Shown: in pieces, positions 1 through 9,699 of the stretch
Layout of the letters: every line of letters begins with the position of its first letter
Numbering within the stretch: position 1 is the first letter of the stretch
Origin: Blasia pusilla
Lineage: Eukaryota; Marchantiophyta; Marchantiopsida; Blasiales
NCBI GenBank assembly: GCA_050084515.1
Contig: CM114272.1
Location: forward strand, 25,358,001-25,422,000
Length of the DNA stretch: 64,000 nt
Reading direction: 5' to 3'
The notes under the pieces: generated by a model
Seen by the model: only the letters and a program-made list of their open reading frames with translations
Database searches by the model: none
What the model was told of the DNA's origin: nothing
Program-made: the position numbers and the translations under genes

Positions 1-2
1 GC

Positions 3-1229
3 GTCGCCGAGAGAATAGCCCACCATGTCCAGAGCAGCGCAGCCCGCGCGCGATTCATCAACGCGCAGACGAAGAGCAGCGGTAGCACCTCTTCGTGGGC
101 GTCGAGCATCACAACCGTTCCTGGAGGCTACGCCATGTCGCTCTCCCTAGGCGATCCCGTTCAGACGTTCACGGTCCTGGCGGACACGGGAAGCGATTTG
201 ACGTGGGTTCAATCCAGCGACTGCAACCCGTGCTTTCGGCAGCCTGGATCGCCCTACCAGCGATCGAAATCCTCCAGCTACGAAGCACTGGGTTGCGCGA
301 GCAAGCTGTGCGCGGAGTTGGGGACGCAATCCGCATGCGGGCGCTCCGGGGAGTTCGGATCTACGGGCCATGACGAGCACTGCCGCTACGAGTACGAGTA
401 CGGCGACGAGTCCATCACCACGGGGCTGTTCTCCACGGAAACCATCACGCTGAAGGCCACCGACGGCACCGCGCTCGACTTTCCTCGCTTCCGCTTCGGT
501 TTGGGGCTCGGAAGCGATGTCGATTTCGAAGGAGTCGATGGGCTTCTCGGCCTCGGCCAGGGCCCCATCTCCTTCACTTCGCAGCTCGGAGCCAAGTATG
601 GCCGGGTTTTTCAGTACTGCCTGCAGACCTTCCAAGAGCAGAATCACTCCAGCCCTATCATCTTCGGGGCTAGCGCGGTGCCCTCCACCGGAATCGCTTA
701 CACCCCCTTGCAGTCGACGAGTCAGAGCGAGCTCGTTCCGACGGGGACGTTCTGGTTCCTGGACTTGCAGAGCTTGAGCGTGGACGGCGAGAAGCTGCAG
801 GTGGTGTCGAATTCCAAGGCGGATGACTCGCGGACCACCATTATCGACTCTGGGACCACCGTGTCGCAGCTGGACTTCGAGATCTACCACGCGCTCAGAG
901 CTTCTCTGGTGTCCAAGGTGGCGTTCCCTCTGACTTACGGAGGAGTGCCCTCCATGGGAACTCTGGATCTGTGCTTCAATACCACGGAGGATCGCCACCC
1001 CGTATTCCCTGTCATCACCTTCAATTTCCGAAATGCGGATTGGGAACTCCCGCAGACCAACAGCTTCATCTCCCTCTTGGAAGATGGCTCGCTCTGGTGC
1101 CTGGCCATCCTGCCGTCCACCCAGGACATGCAGATCTTCGGAAACTTCCAGCAGCAGAACTTCATCGTCGTCTACGACCAGCCCAACGCCCGTCTGGGCT
1201 GGGTTGCTGCGGCCTGCGACGCAATCTGA
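3..1229 (+). CDS. Nepenthesin-like aspartic protease (A1 family), 5' partial
   Basis: This frame is open from the window edge to the TGA at 1227-1229, so the N-terminus (signal peptide, start of the propeptide) lies outside. About 44 residues precede the first in-frame ATG at 135, and they look like the usual propeptide and linker of plant nepenthesin-like proteases, so 135 is probably not the true start. Counting from that ATG, the first catalytic motif is DTGSD at residues 17-21, followed by a cysteine-rich insert (C30, C33, C44, C49, C59) typical of nepenthesin-type enzymes. A YEYEYGD flap segment lies near residues 85-91 and the second catalytic motif IIDSGTT at 236-242. The C-terminus IFGNFQQQNFIVVYD is a family hallmark. 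There is no intron in the visible part. The enzyme is expected to be a secreted or vacuolar endopeptidase. Family assignment is firm; the substrate is unknown. The long antisense frames here are codon-bias shadows. Confidence 0.93.
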   Translation, partial: VAERIAHHVQSSAARARFINAQTKSSGSTSSWASSITTVPGGYAMSLSLGDPVQTFTVLADTGSDLTWVQSSDCNPCFRQPGSPYQRSKSSSYEALGCASKLCAELGTQSACGRSGEFGSTGHDEHCRYEYEYGDESITTGLFSTETITLKATDGTALDFPRFRFGLGLGSDVDFEGVDGLLGLGQGPISFTSQLGAKYGRVFQYCLQTFQEQNHSSPIIFGASAVPSTGIAYTPLQSTSQSELVPTGTFWFLDLQSLSVDGEKLQVVSNSKADDSRTTIIDSGTTVSQLDFEIYHALRASLVSKVAFPLTYGGVPSMGTLDLCFNTTEDRHPVFPVITFNFRNADWELPQTNSFISLLEDGSLWCLAILPSTQDMQIFGNFQQQNFIVVYDQPNARLGWVAAACDAI

Positions 1230-2349
1230 GCCGCAGCAATCGATGAAATGGGAGCGACGAGCTCGCGGGGAGAAGCTCGCTAGTAATAAGACTCCGCTCC
1301 TGGCTAGCCTACCTAGAGATCTCATGATCAAGGCATAGTAGATTACGTAACTAGTGTGGACATGGATATTCGCCATCGCACTTTGTTTCGAATCGGATTC
1401 AATTGAATGTGGCAGAGTTGGAGTTTCTTTCAGCTTTCCACGCATCCACGCTGCGAATACCGTTTCACACATGCTGTGTTGTTGACAGTGAGCGCGTATA
1501 TTAGGAAGGCTATTAGGCTAGAGCAGGACTTTGGCAGTGCTGGTTTGGAGCAGCCTTCCAGATGTGTACACATTCGAGCATGCTTGATTTCGTGGCCAGA
1601 GATAGATGACGCTGGAATGCCGGTCTGGAAATGATCATGTTTTGTTTTCGGAGTGAAGTAAAGCCGAAGGCGATGTTCTGCGTGTCTCATGGAGCCTGCT
1701 TGTTCGTTATATCGCTGTTTTCAGTCGACCCCCACTCGATCCTTGGTCCAATCGAAGCTTGGTATCGATTATCTTCTTCCAATCATCCACTTCAACTCTC
1801 TGCCCGTGTCACTGTTGCAATGGAGGTGCCTTGAAATGTTTCTCGAACAGCACTGCCATAAACATTTTATAATATGACTGCGTTGACCTCGGTCGGTGTG
1901 GGTACGCGTGGCTGTACAGGCCGCCGTTGACACGAGTTGGGATGGACACGGTTGCTTTCACGCGAGTCCGTTGGCACTGGTCCGTCCGGGTACCGTTGGA
2001 AGGCACGGTTTCAGAGAATCCGTATCTGTACGGCAGAATTTGAGTTACAAATCTAGTGAGCTAACTCACGCGATCACTTGGAGCACGAGTAGATATATCA
2101 CTGAAGGTGTGGGATTCTGATGGATGGAAGGAGATGAAAGCGCTGGATCGGAGAATTTGAAGGCCTAGCTGCCAAATGAGAGAAACTTACTGCTGGAGCT
2201 GCCATTGTTGCTGTCGGAGCTCCTAAACTCTGTCATGTCCACAAAGCTGTGTTCGGATTGAAGGAGGTGAAGTCCTGGGAGTTAGCATCCAGGCCATGTA
2301 TTATGAAAGAAACCTATGCCATTGTTGTTTAACAATCGCATACTTTCCA
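1230..2349. other. Intergenic, no gene recognised
   Basis: This is the 3' flank of the protease gene. Short frames on both strands show no recognisable domain. A poly(A) site must lie here but no strong signal could be picked out. Confidence 0.5.
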
Positions 2350-2544
2350 GTAACGTATAGAGCCCAGAAAAAATCAAGTGCGTAAGATATATACTCTGGC
2401 TACAGAATCTGGCATTTACCCTTGAAGCCTTTGAAGTTCATCAGATTGGGAGTGAGTAGATAACTCACTAACCCGGAGAAGTAGCGTCTAGACCTGCGAA
2501 TGGAATGGAAATGGAGTTTTTTCTCACGTCAAAAGTACTTAGTG
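2350..2544 (+). repeat. Left arm of ~195-bp inverted repeat around the copia remnant
   Basis: Read left to right this stretch matches the reverse complement of 6361-6558 at roughly 85% by eye, with small indels. Shared words include TAACGTATAGAGCCCAGAA, GAGTGAGTAGATA and GACCTGCGAATGGAAT. Similarity drops on the inner side after about 2544 and fades on the outer side. The two arms enclose about 3.8 kb carrying the copia fragments. They could be the terminal inverted repeats of a DNA element that the copia element entered, or an inverted duplication. Confidence 0.75.
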
Positions 2545-2681
2545 TTGTAATCAGAATTCTACTCACTCCTACTTTTAAGAAGATAGGAGATCCAGACATG
2601 ATCTTCCACCATGTACATAAGGGTAATCATTTACAAACTTGAAACATCAAATTTGAATGGATTGCATGTAGACACTCCCAC

Positions 2682-3480
2682 TCATCGAAAATTAGTCATG
2701 CCAATCTTGCTCAAGCATTTTGTATGCTTGATAGATGACAATAATTTGGTGAGGAAATCAGTTGCCATATCCATATCCTCGGTCCCAATAAACCTTAGGT
2801 CAATTTCAATCCCCATCATCTCTAATGAAGAGGTGACGATCGTTGATGTGCTTAGTTCTCGCATGATGAATGGGATTATTGCATAGTGCAATACTTCCTT
2901 GGTTATCTCCATAAAGAATTGTAGGTCCCTCACATGGAAACCTGAAACGGTTGAGAAAATAACGAAGCCACAACAGTTACTTCCATGCATGAGGAATGCC
3001 AATGTACTCTACCTATGTTGAGGAACAAGCAACAGTTTGGTGAAGTTTACTGCTCCAACTCATAGCACCATTGATATGAAGATATCCTGAGGTTGATCTT
3101 GCAGTGTCTTCATGAGTCTGGTCTAGTACAGACAACAAGATAAAGCAAGCTCCCTACATCACTTTGATAAGGAACCATAGACATATCTTCAATCTCTTTC
3201 TCAGATTTTAGCACACATAGACTTGGAGACTTCCATAAGAGTGGAAACAGGTTTACATTCACTCAATCCAAACTTAGCTAAGATACTCTTTGTGAAAGTA
3301 TCTTGATAAATTGTGATGGTACCAGCAAGGCGATCTCATACTATATTGATTCCTAAGAGGACTTTGGCAGCTCCTAGATCAACCATCTCAAAAGCCTCTT
3401 GTATCCCACGCTTATGCTCCTTCATAAACAGCGAACTCTCATTGATCATGAGTAAATCATCTACATACAAAACAACAATC
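2682..3480 (-). pseudogene. copia RT C-terminal part and RNase H (broken)
   Basis: Around 3440-3480 the minus strand encodes the catalytic YVDD of the reverse transcriptase followed by LL-INESS. Further down, near 3240-3310, comes a DTFTKSILAKFGLSECKPVST segment, the usual connection between RT and RNase H in copia elements. The C-terminal frame at 2682-3002 ends with EDMDMATDFLTK and KHTKCLSKIGM, which corresponds to the end of copia RNase H. Stops around 3100-3200 break the frame. Confidence 0.82.
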
Positions 3481-3485
3481 ATAAC

Positions 3486-3893
3486 TCAATGTCTCATAGT
3501 GTAAACACTGCGATCTGAGTCGATTCTTATGTATCCTTGACTGATCATGTGTTGGTCAATCTTTGAATACCAAGCTCTTGAAGATTGCTTGAGTCCATAG
3601 ATAGATTTTAGAAGACGGCATACTTTACCCTCAATTTGAAATCCGGGAGGTGGTTTCATGTAGATCTCCTCCTCTAAGTCTTCATTGAGGAAAGCTGTTT
3701 TTACGTCCATGAACTCGACTTCCCAACCATGATAGGCAGCCAGTGCTAATGAAATTCCGATGGAGATAAGCTTGGCAAGTGGTGCAAGTGTCTCCTTGAA
3801 GTCAAGTCCTTCAACTTGATTGAAGCCTTGCGCCACAAGTCTAGCTTTGTACTTGAGAACTTGATTATCTTGACCCGTCTTGGTCTTGTACAC
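3486..3893 (-). pseudogene. copia reverse transcriptase N-terminal part
   Basis: An open frame of 135 residues carries canonical copia RT motifs in order: KYKARLVAQGFNQVEGLDF, ETLAPLAKL, EVEFMDVKTAFLNEDLEEE, IYMKPPPGF and CRLLKSIYGLKQSSRAWY. The first catalytic aspartate lies in MDVKTAFL. The frame runs into the YVDD region just downstream after a disruption near 3480. In an active element this domain copies the RNA template into cDNA. Confidence 0.9.
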
Positions 3894-4128
3894 CTACTTA
3901 CTTCCAACAACCTTCCTACCCGGGATCAGATCGACCATTGTCTAAGTCTGGGTTTGACTCATGAGACTTCAGCTCTTCATTCATAGCTTTCTCCCACTTT
4001 TCCCAATCAACAATCTCTTGTGCCTCTTTTAAAGATGTAGGGTCAGATCCATGAATTTTTGTAGTCACGATACTGAATTAAGAACAGAAATCCATGAGTT
4101 GTTGTTGCTGACTTTGTGTGTTTTGGAT

Positions 4129-4947
4129 CTACAATTCTTGATCAAATCCAAATCTCACATGCTTCTTAGTTGTCCTCTTGGACCTTCGAGTTGATTCTAG
4201 CTTTGCAACAATATTTTCTCTTCTTCGATATACATGGGTGTATTCCTCAAGGGGAGTGACGACCTTAGTGGTAAGTCCTTCATTTGGCCGCATAGAAGGA
4301 GAAGGGAGATCTGCATTTTCTTCCTTCACTTCTTCAAGCACATTATCAGGAGTAGTAATCGGATTGGCAACTGACTCCTCAAACACAGAAGTTAGAACTT
4401 GATTTTCATTGAAGATGACGTCCTTGCTCTTGATAATCTTCTTGGTTGCAAGGTTATACATTCGATATCCCTTGCAATCTGGCTGAAGGCCAAGATGTAT
4501 GCAGTTCAAAGATCTAGGATCCAATTTCTTTCTCTCCTCCTTAGGGATAAGAACAAAAGCTTCAACACCAAACATCCAAATCATGGACACATCAGGTTGT
4601 GTTCTTGATCATGCCTCTTCAGGGGTTTTGCCTGCAAGAGCTCAGGTAGGATTAAGATTACGCAGGAGATTTGCATACCTAGTAGCCTCAAACCAATATC
4701 CTTTGCTCAACTTGGAATCACCAAGCATGCAGTTGGTCTTGGTGACCAGCGTACGATTTAATCTCTCTCCAATTCTGTTGAGGACTATCCCTTGCTGAAG
4801 ATTGATGTGTAATCCCTTTTTAAAAAAGATATATGTCAAACTCTTGGTTGAAGAATTATCCACCTCCATCAGATCTGAGTATTTTGACTTTCTTCCCGGT
4901 TTGAGTTTCTGCCCAATCAGCAAATGCTTTGAACTTCTGTAGAACAT
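4129..4947 (-). pseudogene. copia integrase, core end and C-terminal region
   Basis: The frame at 4642-4947 contains NRTLVTKTNCMLGDSKLSKG, FWFEA-like and ANLLRN, matching the end of the copia integrase core and the stretch after it. The frame at 4129-4590 contains FGVEAFVLIPKEERKKLDP, GLQPDCKGYRMYNLATKKI and KDVIFNEN, which is the C-terminal region (GKFDPKS-like and YRLYDP-like motifs). The catalytic D,D part upstream is not clean. A frameshift or stop separates the two frames. Confidence 0.85.
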
Positions 4948-5266
4948 CTCTCTTCAGTTTCAGAGGAAACACAAAAGATTTCCTTGTTCAATCTTCAACA
5001 AAAGAGACATAGTATAAGGCACCTCCAAGGGACTTCATCTCGAAAGGACCACATACCTCACTATGGATTAGGCCAAGCCTGGGCTCAAACCTTGACTTTG
5101 ACGTTACAGGAAAACTTGTTTTGCAATGTTTTCCCTTCATGCAAAATTCACACAGAAGATTTCAGAAGGAATAGTGAACTTTGTACTTGTGGTAACTTGT
5201 TGAAGTTGCCTCATACCTTCTGCATTTAGATGCCCCAACCCTGTGTGCCAAAGTAGGAAAGTTGAC

Positions 5267-5614
5267 TCAACTTAGGCAAGGTTGGCCTTGACCTTCATGG
5301 TACAAGTTCCATCTAGATGGTAAAGAGATCCACGTGGGGACAAGCGAGAATAATCCATCACTTGACTCTTGGTTGAGGAAAGAATACACCTCGTTTTTGT
5401 TGAGTCTAACCTTGATGCCATCATTTTTCAGTTGTGTAGTAGCAATCAAATTTTGGAAGCTCTCATGATATAGGACATATGTTAGTTTGATAACATTGAT
5501 ATGAATCCCAACCTTCATGTAGATGGTAACACTCCCATTCATTAATATGATGTAGAGAACTCCATTGGCAATAGAGACAGGGAATGGAGTTATACTATGT
5601 ATTTCATCAAGCAT
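5267..5614 (-). pseudogene. copia protease C-terminal and GAG-pre-integrase region
   Basis: The frame reads VSIANG-VLYIILMNGS, IHINVIKLTYVLYHESFQNLI and KNDGIKVRLNKNE, which correspond to the segment after the protease active site in copia polyproteins (V.VADG, L.NVLYVP, NLLSV). The catalytic D-S-G-A part upstream is not clearly preserved. Confidence 0.7.
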
Positions 5615-5837
5615 TCGTGCCTATGCACACATGTGTTTGGAGGAACCACCGTAAATGATCCATATATCCCATGTCTTCTAGATAGAAGACATAGACAACA
5701 TGTTGGATTTAAAAGAATCACTCTCATTTAGAGTCGTGATAGTATTGACAGATGGGCGCGCATGACCTTTGCCCTTTAACTTTCGCTTCTTGATCTCTTC
5801 CTCCCTCTATGCCTCAAACTTGATTCTCTTGAAACAA

Positions 5838-5885
5838 TCTAAGGCTATATGTCCAATCTTTTCACAAAATGTGCGGATGAGGTGA
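5838..5885 (-). pseudogene. copia gag zinc knuckle, first cysteine lost
   Basis: Minus-strand reading gives RTFCEKIGHIALDCFKR. A CCHC knuckle has the form C-X2-C-X4-H-X4-C; here the first cysteine is arginine (CGC in place of TGC), while the second cysteine, the histidine and the last cysteine are in register. This is the only recognisable part of gag. Confidence 0.65.
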
Positions 5886-6237
5886 GATAGAATCTTGTTC
5901 TTCTTCTTCTCTTCTTCTTACTTATGGCGTTGCTTGTGCCCTAGATCTTGGAATTTGATATGAAGTTGATTTGATGAGATTCAAACTCACATAGAGGCTC
6001 GTTAGTATTCTCCTCACGATGGATCACACAACCGTGACATACTTCCTCCAAAAGTCATAAAAAACACTACTTTTTTATTTTCATCCAAAAATAAACGTCC
6101 ATAAATAAGGGTATCAAAATAAATGTTTAATGATGAGAGATGAGGTCTCTCCATTAAACCTAATATTTCCAAGCTTATGCCAATTTCTAACAAGTTAGTA
6201 CCTAGACCCTAAACCTTTCTTCATGGTTCGGACATGT

Positions 6238-6293
6238 CGAAATCTGGCGATTAGCTACATGGTTTCCAACATGTAGCTAATCGCCAGATTTCG
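6238..6293. repeat. Perfect 24-bp inverted repeat with 8-bp loop
   Basis: Arm 6238-6261 is the exact reverse complement of 6270-6293 (arms begin CGAAATCTGGCGATTAGC), separated by 8 bases. It lies just inside the right inverted arm of the copia-containing block. Perfect pairing in otherwise decayed DNA suggests a recent origin, for example template switching, or a selected hairpin. Confidence 0.9.
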
Positions 6294-6360
6294 CTGATTT
6301 TCATCGCGCTTGTTTGGGCTCCGTAGACATACTTTCACTCCGCAGAGTTGCTGTCCCGGT

Positions 6361-6558
6361 GACTAAGTACTGCTTCTGACGTCAGCACAAAATTCCATTC
6401 GCAGGTCGAGATGCTACTCTCCATACTTCTATGTGTAAGTGAGATATCTACTCACTCCCCAGATCTGATCAACTTCGAAGGCTTCTAGGGTAAGGACAGA
6501 TTCTGTAGCAAGAGTATATCTTAGGCACTTGATTTCTTCTGGGCTCTATACGTTATTG
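6361..6558 (-). repeat. Right arm of ~195-bp inverted repeat
   Basis: This is the partner of 2350-2544 in opposite orientation. The inner end is marked by GTACTTAGTC read on the minus strand and the outer end by TAACGTATAG. Confidence 0.75.
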
Positions 6559-8220
6559 GACTCACTGCCAAGAGCTGATGCATAATTCTTTCAGGGTCTG
6601 CATACACAATGCTCGCGTCTTCTGTCTTCGCATTCTACACTGGTTAGTGATGCGCAGTTTTCAACTGGGTAAGTTCAGCATCTTCTGGTTGAAAGATGCT
6701 AGTGGCGTCGCTGGGAGTGAAATTGACCATTGTGTATATTCTGATGGCTTTCGATTCCGTACTAGTGAGATAGCAGGACAAACTAGGTCACATCGTTTCG
6801 AAACATAACTGAGTAAGTTTGTTTCAGGAATATTGATAAGTAATCCAGGACCTGACCTAGTATTAGTTACCGAAAATTTCAAGAAAACCAGGGTCCACAA
6901 GTTTCTAAACTCACAGTGCACAGTTGGTCTGTTTTTTTCGTTCAGTCTTATATAAACTCCATCCAGGTTTCTATCTGATAGTTTAGACTCTGGTGGATTT
7001 TGTTTCAAGGAGATTGAGGTCAGATCTTTCCTGAAATGTTGTTTAGGACACTGGTGGAATGGGTTTTCTGCTCGATTTCGGTTCAGGGAGACTTTAAGGA
7101 AATGGATCTCTTAATTCTTTTCTGAAAATTCTTGGAGCACTCAGGCAAACTTTGAGCTGAGGTGACGAATACGAGTGTTCGTATTATGGACTGATCTGAT
7201 TTTTCCAATGGGATTTTAGTGGCAACAGGAAACCCAAACGTAACATGAGTAGCTGTAGGATAACAAACGCAACGCCTAAACCTGCCCCAGATTCTTACGG
7301 ACCTTCGTTTTTAAGGCGCACCTTTAATTTCAAAGACAGGATTACCGGAGGGAATTTTTTCCCAGTCTTGGATGGAGCGTGCCTCCGATGGAAAAGAAGT
7401 GAAAACCAATCCTGTGGGGTAGTGGTGACAGCTATATAGTGTTATGCGGAGTCTACAGGTGAGAAGAGGAATCATACAATTCGAAGAGATCATCGTAAGC
7501 CAAGGGCACAGTCCACGAAATGTAAAGTTTCATGATTTCATTAGCACAGTTCATTAGCTATGTTAGAAGGTGGGAGGTATTACTTACAACCATTACTTGT
7601 TCTTCTTTCCTAATACACATGTTCGCACTGTACCAAATGAAACCAAGAAGTCTCCTACAGACCATCAAGAGCCTCATGTCAGATGTCAAGTGAGTAATTG
7701 ATGACACGTTTCCAAAAGGTCCAGACATTATTTTAAAAATGTGAACTACAGTGGCATAAAAGTGGAACGGAATGATTTTTCTGATGCAACACAACACACC
7801 ACCACAGCGTATTGCATTCATTTCAGGTGAGAAATGAGGTGAGGCTATCGAAGTTCACGTTTGAGATCCTCCCTTCTTCTCTGAACTCAAAATTTCATGC
7901 ATAATTGAATCCATACAAAAAATTTGCGATGCCAAATTCGAAGATCAACTAGAATTACATCTCAACTCATTAGCACAACGGAGTTTCCTTCGCAGCTACG
8001 CAACGTGCATTCTCAGTGGCGCTGTCTATATTAATACAATTGAAGTCGTATATGTGATGGGTATGGAAGAGACTTGTAGAACTGGCCGACTGCGAAGTAC
8101 GGCGGCGGGTTTAGTTTGTTCTCTCCCACATAGCATCTTTGACTCAAGCGTTGAAGACAGATTGCTAGTTCAGTGGCTAAAAGGGGCAAATCTGTAGCCC
8201 TTGTCATATTGAATTGTCCC
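6559..8220. other. Intergenic, no gene recognised
   Basis: Short frames on both strands show no domain. Composition is moderately AT-rich. No LTR, TIR or RNA gene was recognised. Confidence 0.5.
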
Positions 8221-8224
8221 CATC

Positions 8225-8420
8225 AAACTAGCGTTTCATGATCTCGATCGATGAAGCCTTGATCCGAATCATCGTGTAGCGCCAATCCAATTGTCCTTAT
8301 CCCTGTGACTGACGCTTCACGATCTCGCTCGATGAAGCCTGGGTCCGAATCATGTGGAAGCGCCAATGGAATCGTCCCGATCCCTGGGACTGGCGCTTTA
8401 GAATCTCGTTCGATCGATCC
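8225..8420. repeat. 81-bp tandem repeat, about 2.4 copies
   Basis: Units start with GCTTCACGATCTCG-type sequence at about 8231, 8312 and 8393, and each carries GATGAAGCC, TCCGAATCAT and AGCGCCAAT blocks. On the minus strand the period keeps frame and would give a 27-residue repeat (FIERD...GIRTIGLALHDDSD), but the surrounding frame has no known domain, so coding status is doubtful. Confidence 0.75.
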
Positions 8421-8717
8421 TCGTGGGAACCAATTGCAGCTCCATTCTCTTTTGAGTGCCAGTTGCTTGGATCCAATACCAGTCCTACGCAAGTGCACAG
8501 ACTCGCGCGCGGGCTGGATCCTTTCCTTAACCTGAGATTCTTCGCTTCCTTTCCACGAAACTACGCACCCGCGCACGCATAGATTTTTACTTTGATTGCA
8601 CAGAGAACGGTGGATGAAAGCGAAATCATCAGGTAGAGCAGAAACCCTCCTCACATCGACATTAATCATTCGATTCTGGTTCTGGTTGATTGATCGCCGT
8701 CTGCCTTGATTGATCGA

Positions 8718-9661
8718 TCAGTATGCGGAGATCCTGGAGGAAAGCATGAGTCTCTCAAAGTCCTCGAAGTGAAGTTGTCCATCTCCGTCGGAGTCCACGA
8801 ATTGGATCATCGCGGAGCAATCCGCCAGCGTGGTTTTTCTTTTGCCAATTCGCTTCATGACAATCCGAAGCTCCTGCGCAGAGATGTGGTTGTTTCTGTC
8901 CACATCAAAGACGTTGAACGCAACTTGAATCTCATCAGCGTAGTTGGTGGAATCATCCTCCTGTGGATGCTCAGGAACTCCTCCAAGTTTAATTCACCAT
9001 CCCCATCCTTATCCGCGTCTTTTAGCATTATCCGGAGTTCTTTCTTGGACAGCTTCTTCCCCATGGACCTCCACATAAAGTCCAGATCTTGCAGCGAAAT
9101 CTTGCCGTCTCCATTCCGGTCGATAACCCTGAACGCTTCCACAAGAGCTTCGTTTCCGGCGTCCATAGAACTCACGGACGATCCCGGACGTGTGTAAGAA
9201 GAAGAAGAAGATGATGAAGCAGCAGATTTTGACGATCCGGTCGTTGTATACACAAAAGGAACAATCTCGAGCTCGTCATGTGCGCTCCTTTGGACTTGCG
9301 TACTGTTTGACTGAGATGATCTCGAATTGGAAGAAACGAACTCCGTTTTTGGAGTGTCTAACTCAGACAAGTATCCCAAGAACGGATTTTCCAAAGGCCT
9401 GAATGCAGGAGCATTGGAATTCTCCTTTGCGAAATACTTAGGGAGCTTCATACTGACACTAAACTTTTCTGTCAAGTCGAAAGTAGAAGGAAGGAAAGAA
9501 CGACGATATATTCTTGAAACTAGGACGTCCAGAGATGGCAGTTGCAAGAATTTTCCGTTCGAAGATCGAAGGCGATCCGAGATCGAGATACAATCGTCCT
9601 TGCGCAATTTGCCTGACGCCTTTGCTTGAGGATCTGGGTGGTGCCCTCGCGACCGGCGCAT
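8718..9661 (-). pseudogene. Calmodulin-like protein with four EF-hands, one frameshift
   Basis: Reading from ATG at 9661, an N-terminal extension of about 165 residues includes a seven-serine run and precedes two canonical EF-hand loops: DRNGDGKISLQD at residues 181-192 and DKDGDGELNLEE at 217-228. The frame then shifts near 8970-8980 (minus strand GAGGAGTTCCTGAGC). The other frame continues without a gap in homology as PEHPQEDDSTNYADEI, then loop DVDRNNHISAQE and loop DSDGDGQLHFED, ending at 8718. One missing base therefore separates EF-hands 2 and 3. All four loops keep their calcium-binding positions, which suggests a recent mutation or a sequencing error rather than an old pseudogene. Calmodulin-like proteins sense calcium in the cytosol or nucleus. 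ATG at 9451 (MKLPKYFA) is an alternative start that would remove a less convincing N-terminus. Confidence 0.82.
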
Positions 9662-9699
9662 TTATGTGGAACATATCTGCAAGCCGACAACAGCATCCT

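Larger units (their letters stand above)
2620..6060 (-). mobile_element. Decayed Ty1/copia LTR retrotransposon (internal region)
   Basis: On the minus strand, from high to low coordinates, the pieces are a gag zinc knuckle, a protease C-terminal part, integrase core, integrase C-terminal part, reverse transcriptase with YVDD, and RNase H. That gag-PR-IN-RT-RH order is the Ty1/copia signature; Ty3/gypsy elements place integrase last. Every domain is broken by stops and frameshifts. No pair of LTRs could be recognised at the ends, so either they are lost or they are too diverged to see by eye. The whole block sits between the inverted arms at 2350-2544 and 6361-6558. Confidence 0.88.

Noticed and set aside
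147-1472. 441-residue minus-strand frame opposite the aspartic protease
   Set aside because: It mirrors the GC-rich codons of the protease on the plus strand, has no domain, and the sense frame has full family hallmarks.
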